Assembly: GCF_014251655.1 (NCBI RefSeq)
Contig: NZ_CP059225.1
Location: 127,854-191,853 of the forward strand
Length of the DNA: 64,000 nt
Reading direction: 5' to 3'
DNA from: Blattabacterium cuenoti
GTDB lineage: Bacteria; Bacteroidota; Bacteroidia; Flavobacteriales; Blattabacteriaceae
Position 1 is the first letter of the stretch, and every line of letters begins with the position of its first letter. The position numbers and the translations under genes were made by a program. Under the pieces are notes generated by a model. The model saw only the letters and a program-made list of their open reading frames with translations, made no database searches and was not told the DNA's origin. Positions 49,486 through 59,455 of this stretch are shown piece by piece.

Positions 49486-52095
49486 ATGCTTCTTCCAGCT
49501 ACATTAAAAATATATAATTCTTCAGCAGGGTCAGGAAAAACTTTCTTTTTGGTTAAAAATTATCTTTACGTTTTATTAAAAAGTACTTGTCCTGATGAAT
49601 TTAAAAGAGTATTAGTTTTGACTTTTACTAAAAAAGCTTCTGAAGAAATGAAAAAACGTATTTTACAATACCTAAAAGTATTTTCAATTACAACTGTTAC
49701 TCAAAAAGTAAATATAGAATACGATTCGTTATTTTATTATCTTTCTAAAAATTTAGAATTATCTGAAAATCAAATATATGAACGTTCTAAAAAAATATTA
49801 TTTGCAATTTTTCATGATTTTTCTTCTTTTTCTAAAAATATAAGTACTATAGATAAATTTACTTATTCTATTATTAGATCCTTTTTTTCCAATAAAGAAG
49901 AAGTATTTTCTTTAGAAATGAATACTGATCAATTTTTATTGAAAATTGTAGATAATATATTATATAAATTAAAAAATTCAGAAGAATGGTCAAATATTTT
50001 AGTTCAATTATCTCTGGATAAATTAAATACAGGAAGAAGCTGGAATCTTAGTAAAGAATTATTAAAAATAGCTCGTCTAATGGTAGGAGAAAATAATTTT
50101 TTTTTTATAAAAAAGATAAAAAATTATTCTTTTGAAGATTTTATAAAATTGAAAAATGATTTAATAAAAAGAACTAAAAATTTTGAAAAAAAATGCAAAA
50201 AACAGGGAAAAAATTTTTTTCAATTGTTAAAACAAACTTCTATTCAAAAACATTCATTTATTCATTCAGATATACCAAGACTTTTTCAAAAATTGCAGAA
50301 GGGAAATATTTTTTTTAATCCTTTCAATCAACGTCTTGAAAAATATATTCAAAAAAAAATATTGTATCCTTCTACTTCAATTTCAATAGATCAAAAAATA
50401 TTGATAGAAAAAAATAAAAAAAAAATATTTGATCTATATCAAAAAACAAAACATATATATAAAAAAAACATATCCAATTATATTTTAGACAAACTTTTTT
50501 TGAAAAATATCAGTACATTGTCAATGATTCATGAAATAGAAAAAGAATTTCATTTTTTAAAAAATGAAAATAAAATTCTTTTAAATATAGAATTAAATCA
50601 AATTCTTTATGAAAAAATTATTAAAGAACCACTTCCTAAAATATATGAAAAAATAGGAATACAGTATAAATATTATTTTATAGATGAATTTCAAGATATT
50701 TCATTTTTACAATGGAGAAATATTAGAATGTTAGTTGAAAATGCTTTATCAGAAAATGGATCAGCTATGATTGTAGGAGACCCTAAACAATCTATATATA
50801 GATGGCGGGGTGGTGATTCTAAACAGTTTATTAATTTAATTTATTCTTATACAAATTTTTATAATAAACAATTAGAAACTATAGAAACAAATTATAGGAG
50901 TTATAAAGAAATTGTAAAATTTAATAATTCACTTTATCAATCCATATCTAAAATTTTTAATTCTCCTATTTATAAAGATATATACAAAAATTCAAAACAA
51001 AAAATATTAAAAAACACAGGAGGATATGTAGAAATAAACTTTTTTAGTACTAATGATAATAACAAAAACTATAAAGAATACATATATTCAAAAATAAAAA
51101 ATAGAATAAAAAAGTTATTGAAACAAAAATATATGTTATCAGATATTGCTATATTAGTTAGGAAAAATGAAGAAGGTTTCTTTTTATCTGAAAAACTTAT
51201 TCAAGATGGGTTTAGTGTAAATACTTCTGTTTCTTTACTCATAAAGAATCATTTAGAAATACAAATCATCATAAATTTTTTTTATATACTTGTATATCCT
51301 CATTGTTATCAAAAAAGAGCTTCTTTTATTTTATTATTGTTAAAAAACAAATTTATTTATACTAAAAAAGAGGATCATAATTTTATTATGGAAATTCTTT
51401 TTTTACCATTGAATCTATTTTTAAAAAAAATTCTATTAAAAAATTCATTAACATTAAACAAATTATATAATAAATCTATATACGATATATCAGAAAATGT
51501 AATTGAAGCTTTTGAATTATTAAATGAAAAAAATACTGCATCTATTTATTCTTTTTTAGATTTTGTTTATAGGTCTATGAGTCGTGTAGGAAATTCTATT
51601 GTAGATTTTTTAGATTACTGGGAATCTAAAAAAGAAAAAGAAAGTATAATTATTTCTGATCATACAAATGCTATTCATCTTATGACTATTCATAAATCTA
51701 AAGGATTGCAATTTTCTGTAGTACTTCTTCCTTTCACTGATTGGAATGTGATTTCTACAAGTAAAGAAGGAGTATGGATGAATGTAAATCCTAATTTATA
51801 TCATGGATTAAATTCTATTTATTTTGAAATAGAACCATATTTTAAATATATAAAACATGATATATCTATACAAAATATTTATGAAAATTACTTATCAAAT
51901 ATAATATTTGATAATATTAATTTATTATACGTAGCTACTACTCGTTCGATAGAACAATTAATTTTGTTTTCAAAATTTGAAAATGATAATAATAAATATA
52001 TCTCATTTTATATTATAAATTTTTTACGTGAAATAAAAATGTGGAACGATAAAAAATACAAGTATTCTTTTGGAAAAAAGACAAAAAATTATTGA
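49486..52095 (+). CDS. AddA/RecB-like UvrD-family helicase lacking the nuclease domain
   Basis: Superfamily 1A helicase for DNA end processing. The 869 residues include the Q-motif and Walker A (YNSSAGSGKTFFLVKNYL), motif Ia (LTFTKKASEEMK), motif II (YFIDEFQDIS), motif III (VGDPKQSIYRWRGGDS), motif IV region (ETNYRSYKEIV), motif V (MTIHKSKGLQFSVVLL) and motif VI (YVATTRSIEQLIL). The protein ends about 50 residues after motif VI. The PD-(D/E)xK nuclease domain of AddA/RecB proteins is absent, and lipA begins 4 bp later. An in-frame A10 tract lies at 50416-50425. No addB is seen. Confidence 0.88.
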   Translation: MLLPATLKIYNSSAGSGKTFFLVKNYLYVLLKSTCPDEFKRVLVLTFTKKASEEMKKRILQYLKVFSITTVTQKVNIEYDSLFYYLSKNLELSENQIYERSKKILFAIFHDFSSFSKNISTIDKFTYSIIRSFFSNKEEVFSLEMNTDQFLLKIVDNILYKLKNSEEWSNILVQLSLDKLNTGRSWNLSKELLKIARLMVGENNFFFIKKIKNYSFEDFIKLKNDLIKRTKNFEKKCKKQGKNFFQLLKQTSIQKHSFIHSDIPRLFQKLQKGNIFFNPFNQRLEKYIQKKILYPSTSISIDQKILIEKNKKKIFDLYQKTKHIYKKNISNYILDKLFLKNISTLSMIHEIEKEFHFLKNENKILLNIELNQILYEKIIKEPLPKIYEKIGIQYKYYFIDEFQDISFLQWRNIRMLVENALSENGSAMIVGDPKQSIYRWRGGDSKQFINLIYSYTNFYNKQLETIETNYRSYKEIVKFNNSLYQSISKIFNSPIYKDIYKNSKQKILKNTGGYVEINFFSTNDNNKNYKEYIYSKIKNRIKKLLKQKYMLSDIAILVRKNEEGFFLSEKLIQDGFSVNTSVSLLIKNHLEIQIIINFFYILVYPHCYQKRASFILLLLKNKFIYTKKEDHNFIMEILFLPLNLFLKKILLKNSLTLNKLYNKSIYDISENVIEAFELLNEKNTASIYSFLDFVYRSMSRVGNSIVDFLDYWESKKEKESIIISDHTNAIHLMTIHKSKGLQFSVVLLPFTDWNVISTSKEGVWMNVNPNLYHGLNSIYFEIEPYFKYIKHDISIQNIYENYLSNIIFDNINLLYVATTRSIEQLILFSKFENDNNKYISFYIINFLREIKMWNDKKYKYSFGKKTKNY

Positions 52096-52099
52096 TTTA

Positions 52100-52954
52100 T
52101 TATTTTACATGTCTTTCTGCATGATAAGAAGAACGGACCAACGGGCCACTCTCTACGTATTTAAATCCCATTTTTAATCCTATTTTTTCCAATTCTACAA
52201 ATTGTTCAGGAAAAACAAAAAAATGAACAGGATAGTGATTTAAAGAAGGTTGTAAATATTGACCGATTGTAAGTATGTTTACTTTAGCTTTTCTTATATC
52301 TTTCATCGTTTCTATGATTTCTTGTTTGGTTTCTCCTAATCCTAACATGAGGCCTGTTTTTGTACGAATATTCTTATTTTTTTCTTTTATATATTGAAGG
52401 ACTTTAAGACTACGATCATATTTAGCTTGAATACGTATTTTTTTTGTTAACCTAGATACAGTTTCCATATTATGAGAAATAACTTCTGGTTTTATATTAA
52501 TGATCTCATCTATTATATTTTTATTTCCTTTAAAATCAGGAATTAATGTTTCTATTGTTATAGATGGATTTAAATATCGTATTTCTCGTATAGTTTCTAC
52601 CCATAAAGAGACTCCCATATCTTTTAAATCATCTCTATTAACAGAAGTTAATACGGCATGTTTTATTTTCAATATTTTTATAGATTCTGCTACTTTTTTT
52701 GGTTCTTCTCTATCTACTTTTTCAGGACGTCCTGTTTTTACTCCACAAAATCTACAAGATCTCGTGCAAATGTTTCCCAATATCATAAAAGTAGCGACTC
52801 CTTTACCCCAACATTCCCCTATATTTGGACAACTAGCACTTTGACAAATGGTATTCAACTTATGCAAATAAACTAATTTTTGTAATTCATGATAATTTTT
52901 ACCTATGGGTAGTTTAACTTTTATCCAATTTGGTTTTCTTTGAATTTTTCTCAT
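52100..52954 (-). CDS. lipA: Lipoyl synthase
   Basis: Radical-SAM enzyme inserting sulfur into octanoyl groups on dehydrogenase subunits. I choose the ATG at 52954 (MRKIQRKPNWIKVKLP), giving 284 residues; the longer frame to 52993 adds a non-family hydrophobic stretch. Auxiliary cluster cysteines are in CQSASCPNIGECW and the radical-SAM triad in NICTRSCRFCGV. The C-terminal RSSYHAERH is typical. lipB is not in the window. Confidence 0.97.
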   Translation of the reverse strand: MRKIQRKPNWIKVKLPIGKNYHELQKLVYLHKLNTICQSASCPNIGECWGKGVATFMILGNICTRSCRFCGVKTGRPEKVDREEPKKVAESIKILKIKHAVLTSVNRDDLKDMGVSLWVETIREIRYLNPSITIETLIPDFKGNKNIIDEIINIKPEVISHNMETVSRLTKKIRIQAKYDRSLKVLQYIKEKNKNIRTKTGLMLGLGETKQEIIETMKDIRKAKVNILTIGQYLQPSLNHYPVHFFVFPEQFVELEKIGLKMGFKYVESGPLVRSSYHAERHVK

Positions 52955-53032
52955 AGTTATTTTTTTTATTTTATGCAATAATAAAAAAATCAATTTTTTT
53001 TATAAATTTGTTCGTGAGGTTTTTTTTTTAAT

Positions 53033-54139
53033 ATGGAAATTATCGTAAAAGATATAACTGCTAAATTAGAAAATTTAGCCCCTATAGAATATGCAGAGTC
53101 CTATGATAATGTTGGATTGATAGTTGGATCTCTACATCAAAAAGTAAAAAATATATTGATAACTTTAGATCTTACGGAAGATGTTTTTTATGAATCCATC
53201 AACAAAAAATGTAATCTTATAATATCTTTTCATCCCATTATTTTTCAATCCATAAAAAAAATAACTGGAAAAACATTTTCAGAAAGAGTTATCATTTCTG
53301 CTTTAAAACATAATGTCTCTATTTATATTATTCATACAAATTTAGATTTTATATGGGATGGAGGAACATCTTCAGTTATATCCAAATTATTGAGAATAAA
53401 AAGAGAGAGAGTTCTTATTCCAAAAAAGGGAACTATAAAAAAAATGATTACTTATGTTCCAATTAGTTATGCAGATAAAGTTAGGAATTCTTTATTTGAT
53501 GCAGGAGCTGGAAATATTTCTAATTACAGTCATTGTAGCTATAATGTTGACGGATTTGGAAGTTTTATGGGAAATAAAGGAACTAAACCTTTTTGTGGAA
53601 AAAAAGAAGTTTTTCATATGGAAAAAGAAACTTGTATTAGTGTTCTTTTTCCTTATGATAAATTAAATATTATAAAAAAAGCTCTTTTTGAAAATCATCC
53701 TTATGAAGAAGTAGCTTATGAAATATTTAATATTGAAAATATAAATCCTCACCTAGGAATAGGTTTTATAGGATACATAGAAGAAGAAATGAATGAATAT
53801 GATTTTCTTGTTTTTTTAAAAAGAAAAATGAATTTTCCTTGTATCCGGTATTCTCCTTTTACAGAAAAAAAAATAAAAAAAGTAGCTATGATAACAGGAT
53901 CAGGACGTTTGGGAATAGAGGCCGCTATAAGAGAAAAAGTTGACGTTTTTATATCTTCTGATTTAAAATACCATGATTTTTTTAAATCTGAAAAAAAAAT
54001 ATTGATTGTGGATGTTGGACATTATGAATGTGAAAAATATTCTAAAAATTTATTAAAATCCTTTTTGGAAAAAGATTTTCCTTTTATTTATATTTATGAA
54101 TCAGAAATTTATACGAATCCAGTGAAATATTTTTATTAA
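53033..54139 (+). CDS. Nif3/YqfO-like dinuclear metal-centre protein
   Basis: Long-form Nif3 family protein of 368 residues, proposed GTP cyclohydrolase I type 2-like or metal-binding protein of uncertain function. Metal ligands are visible at both ends: SFHPIIF and HTNLDF in the N-half, and DVGHYECE in the C-half. A PII-like insert (about 130-240; MITYVPISYADKVRNSLFDAG) is present, as in YqfO. It is followed by the coiled-coil protein, a common pairing in bacteria. Confidence 0.92.
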   Translation: MEIIVKDITAKLENLAPIEYAESYDNVGLIVGSLHQKVKNILITLDLTEDVFYESINKKCNLIISFHPIIFQSIKKITGKTFSERVIISALKHNVSIYIIHTNLDFIWDGGTSSVISKLLRIKRERVLIPKKGTIKKMITYVPISYADKVRNSLFDAGAGNISNYSHCSYNVDGFGSFMGNKGTKPFCGKKEVFHMEKETCISVLFPYDKLNIIKKALFENHPYEEVAYEIFNIENINPHLGIGFIGYIEEEMNEYDFLVFLKRKMNFPCIRYSPFTEKKIKKVAMITGSGRLGIEAAIREKVDVFISSDLKYHDFFKSEKKILIVDVGHYECEKYSKNLLKSFLEKDFPFIYIYESEIYTNPVKYFY

Positions 54140-54155
54140 TTAATTGAATTTTATT

Positions 54156-54935
54156 ATGAAAATACAAAAATCGGTCACTGTAATAGACAAATTAAGGGCC
54201 TTATATAATCTACAATTAATAGATTCTCGTATAGATGAAATACGAACATTTCGTGGAAATGTTCCCATGGAAATAAAAAATTTGGAAGAAGAATTAGATA
54301 AAATGAAAAAAAAATTACAAGATGTTCATGAAGAAATTTCTTTTATCAAAGATAATATAGAAAAAAAAAATAAAAACATTAAATCTTCAGAAAAATTAAT
54401 CAAAAAATACGAAAAACAAAAAAATAGTGTAAAAAATAGTAAAGAATTATATTCTATTGATAAAGAAATTGATTATAAAAAATTGGAGATTCAACTATTT
54501 AAAAAAAAAATCAAGGAATTAAATATTAAAATTCATAAAAAAGAAGAAATTGTAGAAAAACAAAAAAATTTATTAAAAAATAAAGAAATACATCTTGTTC
54601 ACAAAAAAAAAGAACTAAATAAAATTCTTTTAGAAAATGATAAAGAGGAAAAAATTCTTTTAGAACAATCTTTATGTTTTTCTAAAAAAGTTGATTATAG
54701 TTTATTGAAAACTTATAAAAAAATAAGAAATAGAGTAAAAAATGGAGTAGCTGTTGCTCCAGTACAACGAGGAGCTCCATTAGGTTCTTATCTAGCAATA
54801 ACTCCTCAAAAATATTCCGAATTAATTCAACGTAATCAACTTTTAATAGATGAACATAGTGGTAGGATATTAATAGATGATGAATTGGCTGAGGAAGAAA
54901 AGAAAAAATCTTTTGTTTTTTCTAAAAAAAAATAA
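54156..54935 (+). CDS. Coiled-coil 'zinc-ribbon' domain protein without zinc cysteines
   Basis: Residues from about 20 to 190 form a long charged coiled-coil hairpin. The C-terminus matches the family's zinc-ribbon module but reads VAPVQRGAPLGSYLAITPQ and IDEHSGRILIDDELAEEE, with the expected two CxxC pairs replaced. Start is ATG 54156 (259 residues) over an in-frame TTG at 54144. An A10 tract at 54361-54370 is in frame. Function is unknown; the Nif3 neighbour suggests a shared role. Confidence 0.85.
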   Translation: MKIQKSVTVIDKLRALYNLQLIDSRIDEIRTFRGNVPMEIKNLEEELDKMKKKLQDVHEEISFIKDNIEKKNKNIKSSEKLIKKYEKQKNSVKNSKELYSIDKEIDYKKLEIQLFKKKIKELNIKIHKKEEIVEKQKNLLKNKEIHLVHKKKELNKILLENDKEEKILLEQSLCFSKKVDYSLLKTYKKIRNRVKNGVAVAPVQRGAPLGSYLAITPQKYSELIQRNQLLIDEHSGRILIDDELAEEEKKKSFVFSKKK

Positions 54936-54942
54936 ATCAATT

Positions 54943-55509
54943 ATGGTACGTACTTATTCTTCTAATGAAATTAAAAAAATTGAAATAAAAAACTTTAACT
55001 TATTAGAAGTTTCTTCAGGAAAAAAGAAATTTTTAAAATATTTTTTTTCGAATATAGCAACTGTAATTATGTTTATTTGCAATCATTGTCCGTATGTAAA
55101 ACACATTAATATGGAATTAGTTCATTTAGCTAATGATTTTATCCCAAAAGGGATCTCTTTTTTAGCTATCAATTCTAATGATACAGAAAAATATCCCGAA
55201 GATTCTCCAAAAAACATGAAAAAAGTATTTCATCAATTCGGTTATCCTTTTCCTTATTTTTTTGATGAAACACAAGAAGTTGCAAAATATTATTCCGCAA
55301 AATGTACTCCTGAATTTTTCATTTTTTCCGGAAAAGGAAGTTTATATTATCACGGACAACTAGACGATTCTAGACCTGGAAACTTAATCCCAGTTACAGG
55401 AAACGATGTTAGAAACATATTAAAAAATGTTTTGAAAGGAATAAACATTCATCCGATAGTAAAACCTAGTTATGGATGTAATATCAAATGGAAAGATTCT
55501 TATAAATAA
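54943..55509 (+). CDS. Thioredoxin-fold protein (AhpC/TSA-redoxin family)
   Basis: Predicted thiol-disulfide or peroxide-handling protein. I choose the ATG at 54943 (MVRTYSSNEIKKIEIKNF), 188 residues, because the open frame before it overlaps the coiled-coil gene. The redox motif CNHCPYVKH is in MFICNHCPYVKHINMEL, and a cis-Pro region is in CTPEFFIFSG. The FNHCPYV type is common in Bacteroidota and its substrate is unknown. It overlaps the convergent DHH gene by 10 bp. Confidence 0.88.
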   Translation: MVRTYSSNEIKKIEIKNFNLLEVSSGKKKFLKYFFSNIATVIMFICNHCPYVKHINMELVHLANDFIPKGISFLAINSNDTEKYPEDSPKNMKKVFHQFGYPFPYFFDETQEVAKYYSAKCTPEFFIFSGKGSLYYHGQLDDSRPGNLIPVTGNDVRNILKNVLKGINIHPIVKPSYGCNIKWKDSYK

Positions 55510-56486
55510 AAAGGAATAATATTTAAAAAATACTGAATAGTTTCAGACAAACTTTTTTCTAATATTCCACCTGATGCATTTTTGTGTCCACCACCTCTAA
55601 AATGTTTTCTTGCAAATAAGTTGACATCAAAATTTCCTTTTGAACGAAAAGAAATTTTAATTGGATATTTTTCTTTTTCTTCAAAAAAGAAAACAGAAAG
55701 AATAATATTTTTAATACCTAATCCATAGGTAATAATTCCTTCTGTATCTCCCTGTTTATAGGAATAAAAATTTATATCCGAAGCATTAATACTTGTATAA
55801 ACTGTACGATATTTTTTTATTACTTTTAATTTTTTCAATGCTTTAGATAAAAGTTTTAATCTATTTTCATTATATTTTTCTTGTAAATGATCATGGATAT
55901 GATTTATGTCAATTCCTTTTTCTATTAACTTTCCAGCAATAAAATGAGTTTCAGAAGTAACAGAAGGAAAACGAAAAAAACCTGTATCAGTTATTAATCC
56001 AACATATAAACATGTTGCTATTTTTATATCTATTTTAGATAAATTATTCATATCAGATATGAACCTGAATACCAAAACACTTGTAGCTGATACTGATGGA
56101 TCTGAAAACATAAAATCAAAAAAAAATGGAAAAGGATGATGATCTATTAGTATTTTTTTTGCTTTTGAATGTGACAAAAAATTTTTTATATCTTTTATTC
56201 TTGATAAATTATTAAAATCTACAAAAAAAATATAATCAGAATTTATAATTTTATTTTTCACTAAAGACTGAGTTTTTTCCGATAAAACAAGAATATCTTT
56301 TGATCCTGGTAGCCATTGAAATGATTCAGAATATTCTGTTGGAGATATTAAATCAACATCATGTTTTAGTTTTCTAAAATAAAATAAAAGAGCCAAAGAA
56401 GATCCTAATGCATCCCCATCTGGATTATTATGTGGTAATAATACGATTTTTCTTTTTTTTATTCCGTTAATATCAGAAAACAACAT
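55500..56486 (-). CDS. DHH-family phosphoesterase (NrnA-like nanoRNase/pAp phosphatase)
   Basis: Degrades short oligoribonucleotides and/or pAp. The 328 residues carry DHH motifs PHNNPDGDALGSSLAL, FVDFNN and LIDHHPFP, then a DHHA1 domain ending KHFRGGGHKNASGG. The size and motif order fit NrnA. It lies 2 bp after the tRNA nucleotidyltransferase gene and is probably in one operon with it. Confidence 0.9.
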   Translation of the reverse strand: MLFSDINGIKKRKIVLLPHNNPDGDALGSSLALLFYFRKLKHDVDLISPTEYSESFQWLPGSKDILVLSEKTQSLVKNKIINSDYIFFVDFNNLSRIKDIKNFLSHSKAKKILIDHHPFPFFFDFMFSDPSVSATSVLVFRFISDMNNLSKIDIKIATCLYVGLITDTGFFRFPSVTSETHFIAGKLIEKGIDINHIHDHLQEKYNENRLKLLSKALKKLKVIKKYRTVYTSINASDINFYSYKQGDTEGIITYGLGIKNIILSVFFFEEKEKYPIKISFRSKGNFDVNLFARKHFRGGGHKNASGGILEKSLSETIQYFLNIIPFYL

Positions 56487-56488
56487 AT

Positions 56489-57916
56489 TTATTTTTTTTT
56501 CAATCCTAATTCTTCTCCTTTTTTTAACATAATAAAATAAGCAGAACTAAATTCATTGGAAATTTTTCCTTCCAAAATAGAATCTTTAATAAACTTTTTT
56601 ATAATTCCTATTTTTTTACATGGATCTATATGAAAAGCCTTCATGATATCATTCCCTGATATAGGGGATTTCCAATTCTGAATACAATCTATTTCTTCTA
56701 ATTTCTTCATTCTTTCCATAAGAAGATAAATGTTTTTTTTATACTCATTTTTTTTATCCATGTCATGAGTAGTAATATCTGCAATACACAATTTCATTAA
56801 ATCTTCTAAATCTTTTCCTATATCAAATAATAATCTACGGATCGCAGAATTACTAATATCATTTCCTATTAAAGCAACAGGTCTATAACTATGTCTAATC
56901 ATTTTTTTTACATATTTCATAATAACTCCTTTTGGGAGTTTTAAACGTTGAAAAATATTTGTAACCATTTTAGATCCTACAAATTCATGAGCATGGAAAG
57001 ACCATCCAATTTTTGGATAAAATTTCTTAGTAAGTGGTTTTCCTATATCATGAAGTAAAGCGGCCCATCTTAACCAAAGAGAATTTTTTGTTTCTTTACT
57101 GATATTATCGACTACTTCTAAAGTATGATAAAAATTATCTTTATGTTTATATCCATTTTTCTCTTCAATTCCTATTAAACAAGTTAGTTCCGGTAATATG
57201 ATTGATAATAATCCGGATTTATATAATAACAATAATCCTAAAGATGGTTTTTTATCCAATAAAATTTTATTGAATTCTTCTATAATTCTTTCCGTAGAAA
57301 CAATATTTATTCTATTTTTATTTTTTTGAATAGACTTGAATGATTTTTCTTCAATGAAAAATCTAAGTTTAGTAGAAAATCGTATGGCTCTCATCATTCG
57401 TAATGGATCATCAGAATAAGTTATATCTGAATTTAATGGAGTCCTTAATATTTTTTTTTTCAAATCTAATAATCCTCCAAATGGATCTATTAATTCTCCA
57501 TAATTTTCACGATTCAAACTAATAGCTAAAGTATTAATTGTAAAATCTCTTCTATTTTGATCATCTTGTAATGATCCTGATTCTATGATAGGCTTTCTAC
57601 TATAAAAATGATAAGATTCTTTTCTTGATCCAACAAATTCTATTTTTTGGTTATCATAGACTAACATAGCAGTTCCAAAACGTTTAAATATTTTTATTTT
57701 TTTGGGAGAAGATGTCCTTATATAGTTTAAAACTTCCTTAGCTAATTTTATACCGTCTCCTATAGTTAAAATATCTAAATCTTTTGATTCCTCCATGTTT
57801 CCTATCAAAAAATCCCTGACGTAACCTCCTATTACATAACTTTCCTGTTTTATTTTTTTAGAAGATAAACTAACAATTTCAAATATTTTTTTATGAAGAG
57901 CAGATGATAAATTCAT
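56489..57916 (-). CDS. cca: CCA tRNA nucleotidyltransferase (class II, with HD domain)
   Basis: Adds or repairs the tRNA CCA end. This fits the one tRNA here, whose CCA is not encoded. The 475 residues include the class II nucleotidyltransferase head (VIGGYVRDFLIG, DLDILTIGDG), RRDFTINTLAIS and DPLRMMRAIRFSTKL. An HD domain follows (WAALLHDIGKPLTK, HAHEFVGSKM, IRHSYRP). A poly(A) polymerase role cannot be excluded by sequence alone. Confidence 0.92.
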   Translation of the reverse strand: MNLSSALHKKIFEIVSLSSKKIKQESYVIGGYVRDFLIGNMEESKDLDILTIGDGIKLAKEVLNYIRTSSPKKIKIFKRFGTAMLVYDNQKIEFVGSRKESYHFYSRKPIIESGSLQDDQNRRDFTINTLAISLNRENYGELIDPFGGLLDLKKKILRTPLNSDITYSDDPLRMMRAIRFSTKLRFFIEEKSFKSIQKNKNRINIVSTERIIEEFNKILLDKKPSLGLLLLYKSGLLSIILPELTCLIGIEEKNGYKHKDNFYHTLEVVDNISKETKNSLWLRWAALLHDIGKPLTKKFYPKIGWSFHAHEFVGSKMVTNIFQRLKLPKGVIMKYVKKMIRHSYRPVALIGNDISNSAIRRLLFDIGKDLEDLMKLCIADITTHDMDKKNEYKKNIYLLMERMKKLEEIDCIQNWKSPISGNDIMKAFHIDPCKKIGIIKKFIKDSILEGKISNEFSSAYFIMLKKGEELGLKKK

Positions 57917-57920
57917 GTAA

Positions 57921-58499
57921 CTACATGCGTAATATTTTTACCTTATTTGAAACTATTTTTATAATAGAAGAGTTTCTATAATGAGCTTTTTCTTTTCTTC
58001 GTAAATTTACAGCATAGTCTACTTGACTTAAAATAGAAGGACTTATTTCAGAAAAATATTGAGGAGAGGAAAATCCTGATAAATTAGCAGAAGTAGAAAT
58101 AATAGGTTTATCTAAATTTTGGATCAAACAAGAGCAAAATGAATCATTCGTTAAACGAATAGCTAAAGTATTCTCTTTGTTCAATATACTAGATGCTATT
58201 TGACGAATATGATCGTACACTATAGTAATAGGTTTTTTATTTTTTTCAAAATTATCAATAAGAATCTTTATGGTAAAATCAGAAACATATTCGACTAATT
58301 GATGCAAACGATCTATACTTTCTACTAAAATAATCATAGACTTAGAACAATTTCTATTCTTAATTCGATATATTTTATTGATTGCATGTATATTAAAAGC
58401 CTCACAGCCTATTCCCCATACTGTATCGGTAGGATATAATAAGTTTTTTCCTTTTTTTAATATATCTACACTTTTTTCTATTTCTTCGTCAAAAGACAT
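57921..58499 (-). CDS. tsaC: L-threonylcarbamoyladenylate synthase (TsaC/YrdC/Sua5)
   Basis: Makes threonylcarbamoyl-AMP for t6A37 modification of ANN-decoding tRNAs. The 192 residues fit the short TsaC form: YPTDTVWGIGCEAFN at the N-terminus, KNRNCSKSMIILVES, and TSANLSGFSSPQYFSEI. The 4-bp gap to cca suggests co-transcription. tsaB, tsaD and tsaE are not in the window. Confidence 0.92.
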   Translation of the reverse strand: MSFDEEIEKSVDILKKGKNLLYPTDTVWGIGCEAFNIHAINKIYRIKNRNCSKSMIILVESIDRLHQLVEYVSDFTIKILIDNFEKNKKPITIVYDHIRQIASSILNKENTLAIRLTNDSFCSCLIQNLDKPIISTSANLSGFSSPQYFSEISPSILSQVDYAVNLRRKEKAHYRNSSIIKIVSNKVKILRM

Positions 58500-58520
58500 A
58501 CATTATTTATTAAATAATAT

Positions 58521-59348
58521 CTAAATTACTAAATTATGCGTTCTTAAAGCATCATTTAAAGATGTTTTTTTATCTGTACTTTCTTTTCTTTTTCCTATGA
58601 TTATAGCACATGGAACATAATATGTTCCTGATGGAAATTTTTTTGGATAAGACCCCGGTATTACTACAGAATATTTAGGAATAATCCCTTTCATCTCGAT
58701 GGATTTATCATGAGTAACATCAAAAATTTTAGTAGAAGCGGTTAAAACAACATTTGCTCCTAACACAGATCCTTTTTCTATAAGAATCCCTTCAACTAAA
58801 ATACATCTAGATCCAATAAAAACATCATTTTCAATAATAACTGGGGTAGCTTGTATAGGTTCAAGAACTCCACCTATTCCAACTCCACCGCTAATATGTA
58901 CACGATCCCCTATTTGAGCACAACTACCAACAGTGGCCCAAGTATCTATCATAGTCCCTTTTCCTATGAATGCACCTATATTTACGTAAGAAGGCATAAG
59001 AACAACCCCAGATGATATATAAGCCCCATAACGTGCTATAGCATGAGGAACTACACGAATTCCCTTTTCTCTGAATTTATTTTTTATAGGTATTTTATCA
59101 TAGAATTCTAATGGTCCTAATTCTATTGTATTCATTTTTTTTATAAAAAAAAACATAATAATAGCTCTTTTTATCCATTCATTTACCACCCACTTTCCAT
59201 TTAAACAATCAGATACTCTAATATATCCATTTTCTAAATGATCAACAACTTTAATAATTGTATCACTTTTTTTTATCCACGTATTTTTTTTATCCCAAAT
59301 TTTATCAATTTCTAATTTCAGTACATTTACTTTCATATTTCTATTCAT
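58521..59348 (-). CDS. dapD: Tetrahydrodipicolinate N-succinyltransferase
   Basis: Succinylates tetrahydrodipicolinate in lysine and diaminopimelate synthesis. The 275 residues match the E. coli-type enzyme. The left-handed beta-helix hexapeptide repeats run from about 100 to 225 (SSGVVLMPSYVNIGAFIGKG, DTWATVGSCAQIGDRVHISG, GGVGIGGVLEP). It is divergent from ruvX across 107 bp. The first ATG is used; a second lies four codons in. Confidence 0.96.
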   Translation of the reverse strand: MNRNMKVNVLKLEIDKIWDKKNTWIKKSDTIIKVVDHLENGYIRVSDCLNGKWVVNEWIKRAIIMFFFIKKMNTIELGPLEFYDKIPIKNKFREKGIRVVPHAIARYGAYISSGVVLMPSYVNIGAFIGKGTMIDTWATVGSCAQIGDRVHISGGVGIGGVLEPIQATPVIIENDVFIGSRCILVEGILIEKGSVLGANVVLTASTKIFDVTHDKSIEMKGIIPKYSVVIPGSYPKKFPSGTYYVPCAIIIGKRKESTDKKTSLNDALRTHNLVI

Positions 59349-59455
59349 ATTTATAAGAAAAAAACAAAAAAGTTAATAAAGAACAAAAATAATTAAATAA
59401 AATAAAATAACAAATATTAATAATAATATATATTTGTTGATTAATAATTTTAACA

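Noticed and set aside
52096..52954. A missing nuclease half of the AddA-like helicase displaced by frameshift
   Set aside because: The sequence after the stop is lipA on the opposite strand with full motifs, so the nuclease domain is deleted rather than out of frame.
54144..54155. TTG start for the coiled-coil protein
   Set aside because: An ATG four codons later fits the family start better, and the added residues are not conserved in form.
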